In this document: positions 25,892-34,363 of the stretch, piece by piece | Layout: the number at the start of each line of letters is the position of its first letter | How positions within the stretch are numbered: the first letter of the stretch is position 1 | Assembly: GCA_963665005.2 (NCBI GenBank) | Contig: CAXXTQ010000001.1 | Span: 186,001-250,000 of the forward strand | Length of the DNA: 64,000 bases | Reading direction: 5' to 3' | From: G963665005 sp963665005 | GTDB taxonomy: Bacteria; Bacillota; Clostridia; Christensenellales; SZUA-584 | The notes under the pieces: generated by a model | The model's database searches: none | What the model saw: the letters and a program-made list of their open reading frames with translations, nothing else | What the model was told of the DNA's origin: nothing | Program-made: the position numbers and the translations under genes

Positions 25892-26674
25892 ATGAAAAGA
25901 GTTTTATGTATTGTTATGGTTTTGATGCTGGCACTGGCGGCTACAGCTTGCGCCGCGCCCGCCTCTGAACCTGCTGAAGAAGAAGCATCACAGCAGCCTG
26001 CCGTGCAGCAGCAGGAAGCCGAACAAACACCCGATCCAACAGACGAACCTACCGCCCAAGTAATTGTGTTCAACGACGCCGTGCTAGAAAAAATGGTGCG
26101 CGATGCAATGAACAAACCCGAGGGCGATATCATAATAGCCGAAGCGGAAGAAATAAAAGAGCTGCATTTTAATCTCGAATGGCAGCAAGATATACCCGAA
26201 GAAACGCGGATAAAAGATATCAGCGGGCTGCAATACTTTGTAAATCTTGAGACTCTGGAGTTGCAATATCACGCAATTACTGACTTAAGCCCCTTAACCA
26301 AATTGGTTAAACTGACGAGCCTTGCCCTCGGAGGCAATAGTATTAACGATATAAAGCCGCTTTCCGGCTTGAAGCAACTGCGTTTTTTATCATTGTTTAA
26401 CTCTCAGGCAAGCGACTACAGCCCTCTCGCTAATCTTGTATTATTAAAAACATTGTATATATCATGGTCAAGTTTCAGCGATCTATCTGTCGTTGTGGGT
26501 ATGAAGGATTTAGAGAATCTTTATATTAACAACACACAAGTAAGCGATGTGTCGCCGCTTGCAAATCTTACAAATCTGAACCGCCTGATACTGCAAGACA
26601 GCCTTGTCACCGATTTTTCTCCGCTTGAAGATATTTATCCTAACTTAGAGGAAAAGGATTTTGAGATGGAATAG
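25892..26674 (+). CDS. Leucine-rich-repeat lipoprotein 2
   Basis: 260 residues, a paralogue of the preceding gene 20 bp upstream, with AAAGGAG before the ATG. Lipoprotein signal with Cys20 (ATACAAP), acidic/Gln spacer, cap VFNDAVLEKMVRDAMNKPEG (54-73), about six LRRs that are more diverged than in lipoprotein 1, and the shared C-terminal motif DIYPNLEEKDFEME. Both paralogues and the kinase ectodomain therefore share one cap-LRR architecture. Function unknown; candidate ligand or decoy for the LRR kinase. A bidirectional terminator follows. Confidence 0.87.
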   Translation: MKRVLCIVMVLMLALAATACAAPASEPAEEEASQQPAVQQQEAEQTPDPTDEPTAQVIVFNDAVLEKMVRDAMNKPEGDIIIAEAEEIKELHFNLEWQQDIPEETRIKDISGLQYFVNLETLELQYHAITDLSPLTKLVKLTSLALGGNSINDIKPLSGLKQLRFLSLFNSQASDYSPLANLVLLKTLYISWSSFSDLSVVVGMKDLENLYINNTQVSDVSPLANLTNLNRLILQDSLVTDFSPLEDIYPNLEEKDFEME

Positions 26675-26712
26675 AACTAATCGTTTATTTAACGGTATGT
26701 TTTTGCGTATAA

Positions 26713-26739
26713 AAAAAGAGCGGCCTGACCGCTCTTTTT
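26713..26739. terminator. Bidirectional terminator, LRR locus / rpsR
   Basis: AAAAAGAGCGG (26713-26723) pairs perfectly with CCGCTCTTTTT (26729-26739), with T-runs on both strands. Confidence 0.88.
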
Positions 26740-26749
26740 ATCTTTTTGC

Positions 26750-26998
26750 TTAGTCTTGAGAATAAGGCAAAAGCGCCATTACTCTTGCGCGCTTAATCGC
26801 CATCGCAAGCTGTCTTTGATGCTTTGCGCAAACGCCCGAAGTACGCCTTGGCTGTATTTTGCCGCGCTCTGTTAAAAATCTTCTCAATTTGGCTATGTCT
26901 TTATAATCTATACTCTTGCTTTTATCTGCACAAAACGCACAAATTTTGCGTCTTGGTCTTCCTCTTCTGAATTTTCTTTGAGGCCTGTCATCAGCCAT
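26750..26998 (-). CDS. rpsR: 30S ribosomal protein S18
   Basis: 82 residues. The CAFCADKS motif, IDYKDIAKLRRFLTERGKIQPRRTSG and QRQLAMAIKRARVMALLPY are diagnostic. Last gene of the rpsF-ssb-rpsR operon; AAGGAGGAAAAAT precedes the start. Confidence 0.97.
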   Translation of the reverse strand: MADDRPQRKFRRGRPRRKICAFCADKSKSIDYKDIAKLRRFLTERGKIQPRRTSGVCAKHQRQLAMAIKRARVMALLPYSQD

Positions 26999-27022
26999 TT
27001 ATTTTTCCTCCTTATTGCTTTT

Positions 27023-27442
27023 TTAAAAAGGCATCTGTTCATCATCGAGCGGCTCAAAATCGCCCTTTTCGTCTTCGAAAAGCCCGGCATCGTCCGGCGG
27101 CGGCGGAGCATCGTCCGCATATCTTTGTCCGCCCTCTCCTTTAGGCGTCAGAAACTCTACATCATCGGCGATAATTTCGGTTACATAGCGTCTGCTGCCG
27201 TCGTTCGCCTCATAATTTCTGACCTGTATTCTTCCTGCTACGCCAACTTTGCGGCCTTTGCTTAAGAATTTTGAACAGTTTTCTGCGAGCCCTCTCCAGG
27301 TTACTACAGGTATAAAGTCTGTCTCTTCTTTGTTAAACGGCCTTCTTACCGCAACCGTAAAAGTACATACTGATATTCCTGAGCCTGTTGTTTTAAGCTC
27401 TGGGTCTCTTGTCAAATTTCCGATAATCATTGCTTTGTTCAT
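27023..27442 (-). CDS. ssb: Single-stranded DNA-binding protein
   Basis: 139 residues. N-terminal OB fold (1-~105: MNKAMIIGNLTRDPELKTTGSG, FIPVVTWRGLAENCSKFLSKGRKVGVAGRIQ). A short Pro/Asp-rich linker ends in the acidic C-terminal tip DDEQMPF that recruits partner proteins. Sits between rpsF and rpsR as in most Firmicutes. Confidence 0.97.
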   Translation of the reverse strand: MNKAMIIGNLTRDPELKTTGSGISVCTFTVAVRRPFNKEETDFIPVVTWRGLAENCSKFLSKGRKVGVAGRIQVRNYEANDGSRRYVTEIIADDVEFLTPKGEGGQRYADDAPPPPDDAGLFEDEKGDFEPLDDEQMPF

Positions 27443-27456
27443 AATTAAACCTGCCT

Positions 27457-27738
27457 TTAAAGTCTTATTACGTTATATCTTAGCACACTATCGTTAATAT
27501 TATAAATACGTTCCAGCTCAAGCGGAAACTCTGGGCTTGCTTCAAAAGTCATAAGCACATAGTAACCGTCTTTGATGTAATTGATCTCGTACGCAAGTTT
27601 TCTTGCGCCCCATTCGTCAATCTTTTCTATTTTTCCGCCGTTTTCTTCTACCAAAGCTTTGAACTTCTCTATTTGAGACTTTCTGGCTTCTTCTTCAAGA
27701 TCCGGCTTCAAAATATACATGCTTTCATATTTATTCAT
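27457..27738 (-). CDS. rpsF: 30S ribosomal protein S6
   Basis: 93 residues from ATG 27738 behind AAGGGAGG; the frame extends upstream but through the leader RNA. MNKYESMYILKPDL and EWGARKLAYEINYIKDGYYVLMTFEA are typical. First gene of rpsF-ssb-rpsR, preceded by a structured leader that could mediate S6:S18 feedback. Confidence 0.96.
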   Translation of the reverse strand: MNKYESMYILKPDLEEEARKSQIEKFKALVEENGGKIEKIDEWGARKLAYEINYIKDGYYVLMTFEASPEFPLELERIYNINDSVLRYNVIRL

Positions 27739-27794
27739 GATTATACCTCCCTTTTGGACTCTCAAACACCGAAAATAATTTATTCTCAGTACTT

Positions 27795-27842
27795 GATGTT
27801 GGCCCTGTCCCTGCCGGCACAGAGCAAGAAAGACGCTACATC
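27795..27842 (-). promoter_or_regulatory. Candidate S6:S18-binding mRNA leader element
   Basis: In the minus-strand transcript an outer GATGT/ACATC pairing encloses a 7-bp hairpin (GCTCTGT / ACAGGGC). Its 10-nt loop contains GCCGG, exposing a CCG triplet. Known S6:S18 leader motifs place a conserved CCG in such a hairpin upstream of rpsF. The element starts at about the predicted transcription start. Confidence 0.5.
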
Positions 27843-27847
27843 GAATG

Positions 27848-27876
27848 ATTATACCACTATGATAACTCAATTACAA
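27848..27876 (-). promoter_or_regulatory. Promoter of rpsF-ssb-rpsR
   Basis: Minus strand TTGTAA (27871-27876), 17 bp, TATAAT (27848-27853) with an extended TGG in front. Confidence 0.65.
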
Positions 27877-27926
27877 TATGTATTTATTTAACATTCTTAC
27901 ATATTTTATCATATTCTTTATTTAAA

Positions 27927-29831
27927 TCAAAACAAATCTTTCAGCTTATCAAAAAAGCCGTTAGATGCTTCACTATCTGCTGATACTTGTATCGCTTCCT
28001 CTTCTTCCTCAGCCGATATGCCGCCCGTTTTAATAACAAACTGCACAGTAGAATTTTTCGCATTCCGCTCGTCCATGAACGAACCGTATTCATCCGCTTT
28101 ATCGGAAAGCGCCTGAAGATACCCATCCAGCCCGTCAAGCGAATTTTTCATTTCGCTCAGGCCTTGCTGAGAAAGCTCTTGAATACCGTCATTAAGCTCG
28201 GTAACGCCTTCTATCATATCGTCTATGGCATTTATAAACTCGGGCATGGCGTTCGCCGCCTCGCCTGCGCCTCCGCTCAAACTTTGCGCACCCTTAGACA
28301 GTTCTTTTACCGCGCCTTTTAATGCGGAACATGCGCCGTTCAGCCTGTCCGCGCCGCTCAAAAGCTCTAAACAGGAAGCGTACAGCGTGCCGCTTGAAGT
28401 GCGAAGGGCGTATACATTATCGCAAAAAGTTGTGGAAAATTCGGTGTAAAAACTATTCGTGCCCGAAGCGACACTCGCCGACAGCGTTTTTAGATCTGCT
28501 CCCGCCGCAGCCAGTGCATTAATTGCATTTTGCTGTGCATCAAGCCCGTTGTAAAGAGCGGCCGTATTCGCATCGGGATGGGCTGCCGTTACTATATCCG
28601 ATAACGTTTTTAATTGCTCATTAGAGACCAAGACACCATCTAACCCAGTTTTCATGCTTACAACTCCGCCGTCGAGCAGCGACGCCGCGTCGTTTAAATC
28701 GGACAGCGTTGAAGACATCTCGAGCACGCCTGTATATAGCGCGCCCATGCCCTGGTCAAAAACGGCAAATGATGACGAAAAGGCCGACATGCCGGCATAA
28801 AAATCAGCAGCCGAAGAACTGAGCGTGCGCGCATTCGAATACAGCGTGTCGTTTCCGCTTTCCAAACTATCCGCGCCGCCGCTTAAATCTTCCAGCCCGC
28901 TTTGCAGCTCTTTTGCCGCGTCTTTCATCTCGTAAAGCCCGTCAAGAAGTTCATCTGTACCTTGGCTCATCTCATCGGTGCCTTCTATCATCTCGTCAGT
29001 ACCTTCCGAAAGGCCGTCTTTGTCTATAAAATCGTCGTACGAATCGAGCCCGGGCGGAGCTTTTGGCAAAGCTATTATATTTATAGGGTCCATTTTTATA
29101 CCCTGCCCGAACAATGTGAACGAAAACTCATCTTCGGGAAGCGGAAACGACGAATAGGAAAGATTATATGACGAACCCATGCGCATAGACGATGCGTTTT
29201 TCGGTATATCTATTACTGTAAATATATCGCTGTCGAATACCGCCGATACCTGCATTGCGAACGGCGTATAAATCTGTTTATCGACAAGCTCATTAAACTG
29301 CCCTGTTTCCGCTTTGTTTACTATCATAAAAGCAATTTTCAACTCCCCTGTCTTCCCTGCAATATCGTCAGGCTGTGTTTTTTTACCGTTCAGATAGTAC
29401 TCAATCTTGATATCAAAAGGCAGCGGTTTGTCCGTTTCTCCTTCATAATAAAAGCTTTTATTTTCGTAAACCGCGTCAACATCCCATATAATTTTTTCAC
29501 CCTTGACCGTCGGCTTTTCCGCTCCCATAAGATTGGTGACAGAGTTATAATCGCCGTAGTCGGTTATCTGTCCTTGGGCCGTAAAACAGTTGACAACAGT
29601 CGCGCCGCTGTACGTTCCGTCATCCTCCAAAATCGCATATACCGTTTCGCTTTTTGTCTTCCCCTTATCGGCATCCGCACGGACGGCATTATCCGCCGGT
29701 AAAAAAGCAACTGCAAAAAGCGTTACTATGAGTATCACCGCAATTTTAGCCGCCAGCAGCCGCCCTTTAGCCTTATTTTTCGGACGCCTGTGTTTTCCTT
29801 TTTTTCTTGAACGGAAAAGCATAACTATCAT
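27927..29831 (-). CDS. Large extracytoplasmic YhgE-like coil protein, MMPL partner
   Basis: 634 residues. A basic N-terminus and one membrane helix (~28-47) lead to a secreted beta-rich part (~60-270). A long helical region (~275-600) follows, containing degenerate 7-residue repeats of the YhgE/Pip type (LSEGTDEMIEGTDEMSQGTDELLDG, GAQSLSGGAGE). No C-terminal membrane segment is visible. It overlaps the MMPL stop by 4 bp, so the two are translationally coupled and probably form one export complex, the coil protein acting outside the membrane. Cargo unknown. Confidence 0.75.
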   Translation of the reverse strand: MIVMLFRSRKKGKHRRPKNKAKGRLLAAKIAVILIVTLFAVAFLPADNAVRADADKGKTKSETVYAILEDDGTYSGATVVNCFTAQGQITDYGDYNSVTNLMGAEKPTVKGEKIIWDVDAVYENKSFYYEGETDKPLPFDIKIEYYLNGKKTQPDDIAGKTGELKIAFMIVNKAETGQFNELVDKQIYTPFAMQVSAVFDSDIFTVIDIPKNASSMRMGSSYNLSYSSFPLPEDEFSFTLFGQGIKMDPINIIALPKAPPGLDSYDDFIDKDGLSEGTDEMIEGTDEMSQGTDELLDGLYEMKDAAKELQSGLEDLSGGADSLESGNDTLYSNARTLSSSAADFYAGMSAFSSSFAVFDQGMGALYTGVLEMSSTLSDLNDAASLLDGGVVSMKTGLDGVLVSNEQLKTLSDIVTAAHPDANTAALYNGLDAQQNAINALAAAGADLKTLSASVASGTNSFYTEFSTTFCDNVYALRTSSGTLYASCLELLSGADRLNGACSALKGAVKELSKGAQSLSGGAGEAANAMPEFINAIDDMIEGVTELNDGIQELSQQGLSEMKNSLDGLDGYLQALSDKADEYGSFMDERNAKNSTVQFVIKTGGISAEEEEEAIQVSADSEASNGFFDKLKDLF

Positions 29832-31921
29832 CCCCTATACCTCTTCTTAATTCTTTGGGTTTTTACCTTGCGAAATTCGAGCGTTGACGCTAAAAGCGGC
29901 TTGTCGAAAAGTATGAACAGCGCGGGAAGCGCGAACATAATTACACCAAAGCTTATCAGCGCACCTCTTCCCACGACAGATGCTATCTCTCGCGTCGCTT
30001 TTAGAGAGCTTACAATCGTTATAGAAAGCGTGGCGAAAAAGAATGTAAGCACGCTGGTCAGCATAGGCCGTGTTGCCACGGCTATAGTCTGGGTAACCGC
30101 CTGCTTTGCGCTAAGCGACTTATGCCTGAATTCAAAATAGCGCGATGTAAACAGTATGGCGTAATCTACCGTTGCGCCTAGCTGTATCGCCCCGACCATT
30201 ACGGGCGTTAAAAAAATCATCTCTTCGCCGGTAAAATAATTTATACCGACGTTTATGTATATCGCCGTCTTTATTACAATGACCAAAAACACAGGCACCA
30301 AAAGCGACCGGTAAGCTATAAGCAATATAAAAAATATAAACGCCATCGAAATAAGCTCTACTGTCGTGTTATCAAGCTTTGCTGTAGACGCCATGTCCGC
30401 CGCGCCGGCATAAGAGCCGGTAACGTACGACTGCCCAAGATATTCATTAGCGCTGCTTCGGATTTCATCTATAGCGGCAAAAAGGTCATCGTTATCTAAA
30501 TCCCTGTTTAGAGTTACCGTAAAACGGCGGTAATTCTCGGCTATGTACGCGTCCTTTAGCTCATCGGGCAGAAAGCTCTCGGGCACTCCAAGCTCTGCAT
30601 TATCCGACAGCCCTTTTGTCTCGCGAACAAACTCGATTTCATCAATAGCCGCCATCGCCTGCCGCTCGTAACCCGACATCTTTTTATCATAAATCACGGT
30701 AACAGCGTCGGTAGCCCCGAATGTTTCGCCTATTTTTCGCGTAGCTATTATGGGCGGCGTATCATCGGGCATAAAATCTTCTGTTGTATAATAGTATTCC
30801 TGCCGCCCGTTTGCTAAAAGCATAGGCACAAGAACGATAACGACCACAGCAAGCAGTATATACCGATAGCGTACAAGCGGGCCCGAAAGCTTTTTAAAAG
30901 ACGGCACCAGTATACGGTGTTTCTTTTTGCCCGCTTTGTATGTCGCAATAATAAGGCAGGGCAAGAAAGTAATGCTGACGATAAGGCTGAAAATTACTCC
31001 CTTAGAAAGCACTATTCCAAGGTCGGCGCCTATCTGGTTGTGCATGAATATAAGAGCGACAAAACCTGCGCAGTCTGTCATTGCGCTTGATGAAATCGCC
31101 GTGAGCGTAGATCGCATAGACGTTACCATCGCTCTTTTAACATCGCCGTTTGCAGAGAGCAGGTCTTCTTCGAATCTGTGAATCAAAAAGATAGAATAAT
31201 CCATTGAAACGGCAAGCTGCAGTATGGCGCCTATTGCTATTGTTAGAAAAGACACTTCGCCTTTCACGATAAAGTTAGTGCCGTAGTTTAGTATTATTGC
31301 GAATAAAATGTTGATTATGCAAAGCAGCGGCGCGATATATGACGAAAGCGAAAGTGCAAGAAGCAAAATAAGTATTCCAAAAGCAATACTTAAGTAAATA
31401 GGCTGTTCTTTGTCAAGTATGTTTCTTAAATTGTTCATAACGACAGGCTGCCCGCCGAAATACTCGCCCTTTTGCATTAGGCTTTCAATGCGCCCCGTCG
31501 CCTCGTCGGCGGCATCTTGGCTTTGACGGCTGTATGTGACAATAAGTATTGTGCTATCGCCTTTTTTGTATTGCTCTAACGCCTTCTGTGATAAAAAAGC
31601 CTCGGGCGTATAGATATCGAGTTTGTCGTCCATCCAGTCTACGCTGCTTACGCCGTCTAAGCTTTCGATATCCGAAATTAACTGCATAGTGCGCCAGTTT
31701 TCTTTGTTTTCTAAAAGCACATACGCAAGCGTCGCGGTGTCGAATTCTTCCTCCTGTATATTCGATCCGGCGACAGAGTTTGCGCCCTCAGGCATAAAAT
31801 TAGAAATCTCAAAATTTGTATCAACAAGAGCGACTCCCATTATAGCGAGTACTGTAATAATTATAAAAAATACAATTACGATATATTTGTGCTTTATCAA
31901 GAATGAAAAAAACTTATGCAT
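29828..31921 (-). CDS. MMPL/RND-family transporter
   Basis: 697 residues, proton-driven exporter of the MMPL branch of the RND superfamily (lipids or hydrophobic drugs). Membrane helix at 13-33, an extracytoplasmic loop (~40-170), five helices (~175-330), a second loop (~370-510) and five helices (~520-680), i.e. two repeats of the RND fold. Conserved SMDYSIFLIHRFEE and the matching TVDYAILFTSRYFE carry the proton-relay Asp of each half. Divergent from a TetR regulator with overlapping promoters. Confidence 0.9.
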   Translation of the reverse strand: MHKFFSFLIKHKYIVIVFFIIITVLAIMGVALVDTNFEISNFMPEGANSVAGSNIQEEEFDTATLAYVLLENKENWRTMQLISDIESLDGVSSVDWMDDKLDIYTPEAFLSQKALEQYKKGDSTILIVTYSRQSQDAADEATGRIESLMQKGEYFGGQPVVMNNLRNILDKEQPIYLSIAFGILILLLALSLSSYIAPLLCIINILFAIILNYGTNFIVKGEVSFLTIAIGAILQLAVSMDYSIFLIHRFEEDLLSANGDVKRAMVTSMRSTLTAISSSAMTDCAGFVALIFMHNQIGADLGIVLSKGVIFSLIVSITFLPCLIIATYKAGKKKHRILVPSFKKLSGPLVRYRYILLAVVVIVLVPMLLANGRQEYYYTTEDFMPDDTPPIIATRKIGETFGATDAVTVIYDKKMSGYERQAMAAIDEIEFVRETKGLSDNAELGVPESFLPDELKDAYIAENYRRFTVTLNRDLDNDDLFAAIDEIRSSANEYLGQSYVTGSYAGAADMASTAKLDNTTVELISMAFIFFILLIAYRSLLVPVFLVIVIKTAIYINVGINYFTGEEMIFLTPVMVGAIQLGATVDYAILFTSRYFEFRHKSLSAKQAVTQTIAVATRPMLTSVLTFFFATLSITIVSSLKATREIASVVGRGALISFGVIMFALPALFILFDKPLLASTLEFRKVKTQRIKKRYRG

Positions 31922-31986
31922 ATATTTTCACCTATTAAATTCGGGGTTTCTTTGCTTTTCTGTCAGAAAAGCATTTTATCCAACAG

Positions 31987-32015
31987 TTGACATGCTATCT
32001 AGTATATAGTATAGT
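31987..32015 (+). promoter_or_regulatory. Promoter of the TetR gene
   Basis: Consensus TTGACA (31987-31992), 17 bp, TATAGT (32010-32015). The -10 overlaps the opposing MMPL -10. The tandem TAGTATA repeat (32000-32013) is a candidate operator. Confidence 0.72.
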
Positions 32016-32036
32016 TATCTTCGTAGAAAAAGGCAA
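32008..32036 (-). promoter_or_regulatory. Promoter of the MMPL operon
   Basis: Minus strand TTGCCT (32031-32036), 17 bp, TATACT (32008-32013), sharing bases with the TetR -10. Confidence 0.65.
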
Positions 32037-32133
32037 CAACCAATCGCACTTTACTCTGTTGTCTAAGCATACACAAAGACCGTTTTTGTATATTTAAACA
32101 ACACATCATATATTAAATGTTGAGGAATATAAT

Positions 32134-32706
32134 ATGGAATCCCAAAAAATTGACCGCAGGATTTTAAAAACAAAGCGTCAGCTTCGCCACGGGCTGGCAG
32201 AGCTTTTACAAATCAAAAAAATCAATAAAATCACCGTACGCGAATTGTGTGATTTAATCGATATAAACAGAACGACGTTTTATACCCATTACCATGATAT
32301 TTACGATTTGCTGGAGCAGATTGAAAATGAAGTATTCGCAGAGCTTCAGCAGGTACTTGCACCATATGCGCTGTCAAGCGTAACAGACGGCCTAAAACCA
32401 TTTCTAACGCAAATGTATAAATATATCGCAGAAAACTCGTATCTGGCAAAGGCGCTGCTCGGCCCTAACGGAGACATGGTTTTTGTAAGAAAAATTCAGG
32501 GCCTTATGCAAAGCTTTGCCCAGCTTGCATGGAACAACGTTCAGGATAAAGAGGTCTTAATGTATAAAGAATACATAAGCACATTTGTTGTAAACGGATG
32601 TACCGGAATGCTCGAAAACTGGCTGAAAAACGGAATGGCGGAATCTGTTGACGATATGGCGGCCCTGGTAGACAGCCTGCTTCGTAACGGATTACAGGCT
32701 ATTTAA
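32134..32706 (+). CDS. TetR/AcrR family regulator
   Basis: 190 residues. N-terminal HTH (~15-60: LAELLQIKKINKITVRELCDLIDINRTTFYTHYHDIYDL). The all-helical ligand domain is of the TetR_C_8 kind (NGCTGMLENWLKNGM near the end). GAGGA precedes the start. Being divergent from the MMPL operon with overlapping promoters, it most likely represses that operon and itself, with release by an exported compound (inference). Confidence 0.9.
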   Translation: MESQKIDRRILKTKRQLRHGLAELLQIKKINKITVRELCDLIDINRTTFYTHYHDIYDLLEQIENEVFAELQQVLAPYALSSVTDGLKPFLTQMYKYIAENSYLAKALLGPNGDMVFVRKIQGLMQSFAQLAWNNVQDKEVLMYKEYISTFVVNGCTGMLENWLKNGMAESVDDMAALVDSLLRNGLQAI

Positions 32707-32713
32707 AAAGCAC

Positions 32714-33184
32714 TCATTTCGACTTTGTGTATACGGCGTAATTCAGCAGCCCAATAAGCTCGGAAACAAAAAGCGCTTTCGCAAACTTATTTGTTGATTT
32801 GCAAATTCCGGATATTTTCTTAAAACGGTTATCTACCGTTTTATAATTTTTAACAGGCAGATAAAATCCTCCGTTTCTCGAAAAAATTTCGTTTATCTGT
32901 TCCTCACAATCCAATAGCTCTGTTAACCTGTTTATAAAATCTTTGGATATCAAGATACTGCTTTTTATAAAATCTTCTTCACATTTGGGATGAGTATAGT
33001 ATGAATCCAATCCATTTATAAAATAAAGCGCTCCTTTTGTCATTGGGTAAACCTTATCATGAATAGTTACTTGTCCTTGATCATATAGTGTTTGGATTAT
33101 TTCATAGTCAAAATGAGAATGGCTTTTTTTAGCCATTGCCTTTTTACCTTTGCTATGATACTCGCAATAAAAAAGCTTATTCAT
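32714..33184 (-). CDS. AraC-type cupin sensor domain without DNA-binding domain
   Basis: 156 residues resembling the N-terminal cupin of AraC regulators (HSHFDYEIIQTLYDQGQVTIHDKVYPMTKGALYFINGL, with metal-type His residues). A helical segment follows that in AraC proteins leads to the HTH. The protein stops there, 8 bp from the tetR stop, so the HTH domain is missing. It may be a truncated regulator or a stand-alone sensor. AAAGGAT precedes the start; it follows the AraC-GyrI gene by 33 bp in the same direction. Confidence 0.6.
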   Translation of the reverse strand: MNKLFYCEYHSKGKKAMAKKSHSHFDYEIIQTLYDQGQVTIHDKVYPMTKGALYFINGLDSYYTHPKCEEDFIKSSILISKDFINRLTELLDCEEQINEIFSRNGGFYLPVKNYKTVDNRFKKISGICKSTNKFAKALFVSELIGLLNYAVYTKSK

Positions 33185-33217
33185 AAATATTATCCTTTCT
33201 TTAATCTATAATAGACA

Positions 33218-34177
33218 TCATAATGGCTTAATAGGTAAATATATATCTATAAAATGCTTCTTTTCCGGGTGAGTGCTTGGATCATTTAGATATATTTCAA
33301 AATTAGGGCCGTCACCAGGCTGATATCCGCTTTGCGGCAGCCATTGTCCGTATAGATATTCCCAAGCACCGGCATGCTGCTCGGCAGCCATATCGTTATC
33401 AATTACAAAATGCCCTATTGCATATTTGCCTCCCGATATTACCATATTTCCAAATTCGCCGCTTGCTTTAGTCTCTTTTGGAACTGAAATACACACGCTT
33501 GTTCTTCTTTTGTCATCTTGCGTTATTTCAGGGTTATCGTGATATATAGTCAATAGCTTTGTCTCTCCCTCAATCATAACACCTTGCGCAAACCCCCATG
33601 CTATAAGTCTGCTGATCATATCTTGGAATTTCGCCCCGAATTCTGCATAAGTTCCCACATGGCGCAGATAAACAACTGTCATTTCTTTAATATCAACGAT
33701 ATCTACTTTACACTTGATTTCCATCTCATTTCTTCTCCCTTTGTTTGTAATGTTAACATCATTATACAAAGGAAGCGCTATTTTTGCTTTTCTAATCTTG
33801 CTTTTTGTTTTGTTACTATTGCTATAAATTTTTCTGTACTCTGTCGCGCTTATTCCATAATGCTTTTTAAATGATCGCGCGAACATAGCTGAATCTGTAA
33901 ATCCAAAATCCAAAGCAATTTGTGTTATTGTTTTGTCTGGAGCATGAAGAAGATAACTCGCCGATTTTTCCAGCTTTAGCCTATTGATATAATTATATAG
34001 AGTCTCATTAACTATACTTGTAAACACCCTGTGAAAATGGTATTTTGAAAAGCCTGAAACTGAAGAAATCTCTTCGAGCGAAAATACTTTATTTATATTT
34101 TTTTCAATATAATCCTGAACAATATTAATCCGCGAGATATATTCTTGCCGCAATTTAGAGCCTTTGTTGCTGTCCAT
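33218..34177 (-). CDS. AraC-family regulator with GyrI-like effector domain
   Basis: 319 residues. Two HTH motifs at the N-terminus (~12-115: FSLEEISSVSGFSKYHFHRVF and TITQIALDFGFTDSAMFARSFKKHYG). A GyrI/SbmC-type small-molecule-binding domain occupies ~150-319 (CKVDIVDIKEMTVVYLRHVGTY...PGDGPNFEIYLNDP). Architecture as in Rob/BmrR-like multidrug sensors. A palindrome overlapping its -10 suggests autoregulation. Neighbouring MMPL exporter genes are possible targets. Confidence 0.92.
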   Translation of the reverse strand: MDSNKGSKLRQEYISRINIVQDYIEKNINKVFSLEEISSVSGFSKYHFHRVFTSIVNETLYNYINRLKLEKSASYLLHAPDKTITQIALDFGFTDSAMFARSFKKHYGISATEYRKIYSNSNKTKSKIRKAKIALPLYNDVNITNKGRRNEMEIKCKVDIVDIKEMTVVYLRHVGTYAEFGAKFQDMISRLIAWGFAQGVMIEGETKLLTIYHDNPEITQDDKRRTSVCISVPKETKASGEFGNMVISGGKYAIGHFVIDNDMAAEQHAGAWEYLYGQWLPQSGYQPGDGPNFEIYLNDPSTHPEKKHFIDIYLPIKPL

Positions 34178-34208
34178 ACTTTAGCCTTTCAATAATTACT
34201 TACTACAG

Positions 34209-34225
34209 ATGTTATCACATAACAT
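34209..34225. promoter_or_regulatory. Palindrome at the AraC-GyrI promoter
   Basis: ATGTTAT (34209-34215), CAC, ATAACAT (34219-34225): perfect 7-bp arms, adjoining a minus-strand TATAAT (34224-34229). Confidence 0.5.
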
Positions 34226-34300
34226 TATATATTACTTTGCTTATCTTGCTCCGAATATAAGGTAAAATCCGAAAATTACAATAAAGCATTGCCATATATA

Positions 34301-34309
34301 TGATATAAT
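34301..34309 (+). promoter_or_regulatory. Extended -10 promoter
   Basis: TGATATAAT, 55 bp before the SPL-type radical SAM gene; no clear -35. Confidence 0.45.
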
Positions 34310-34363
34310 CTTAAGTAAAGAGATTCAAGAAATTCTTGGCGTAAATAAGAAACGGTGCCGGCT

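Noticed and set aside
28225..28522. Plus-strand frames opposite the coil protein
   Set aside because: Shadows of a strongly supported repeat-rich gene.
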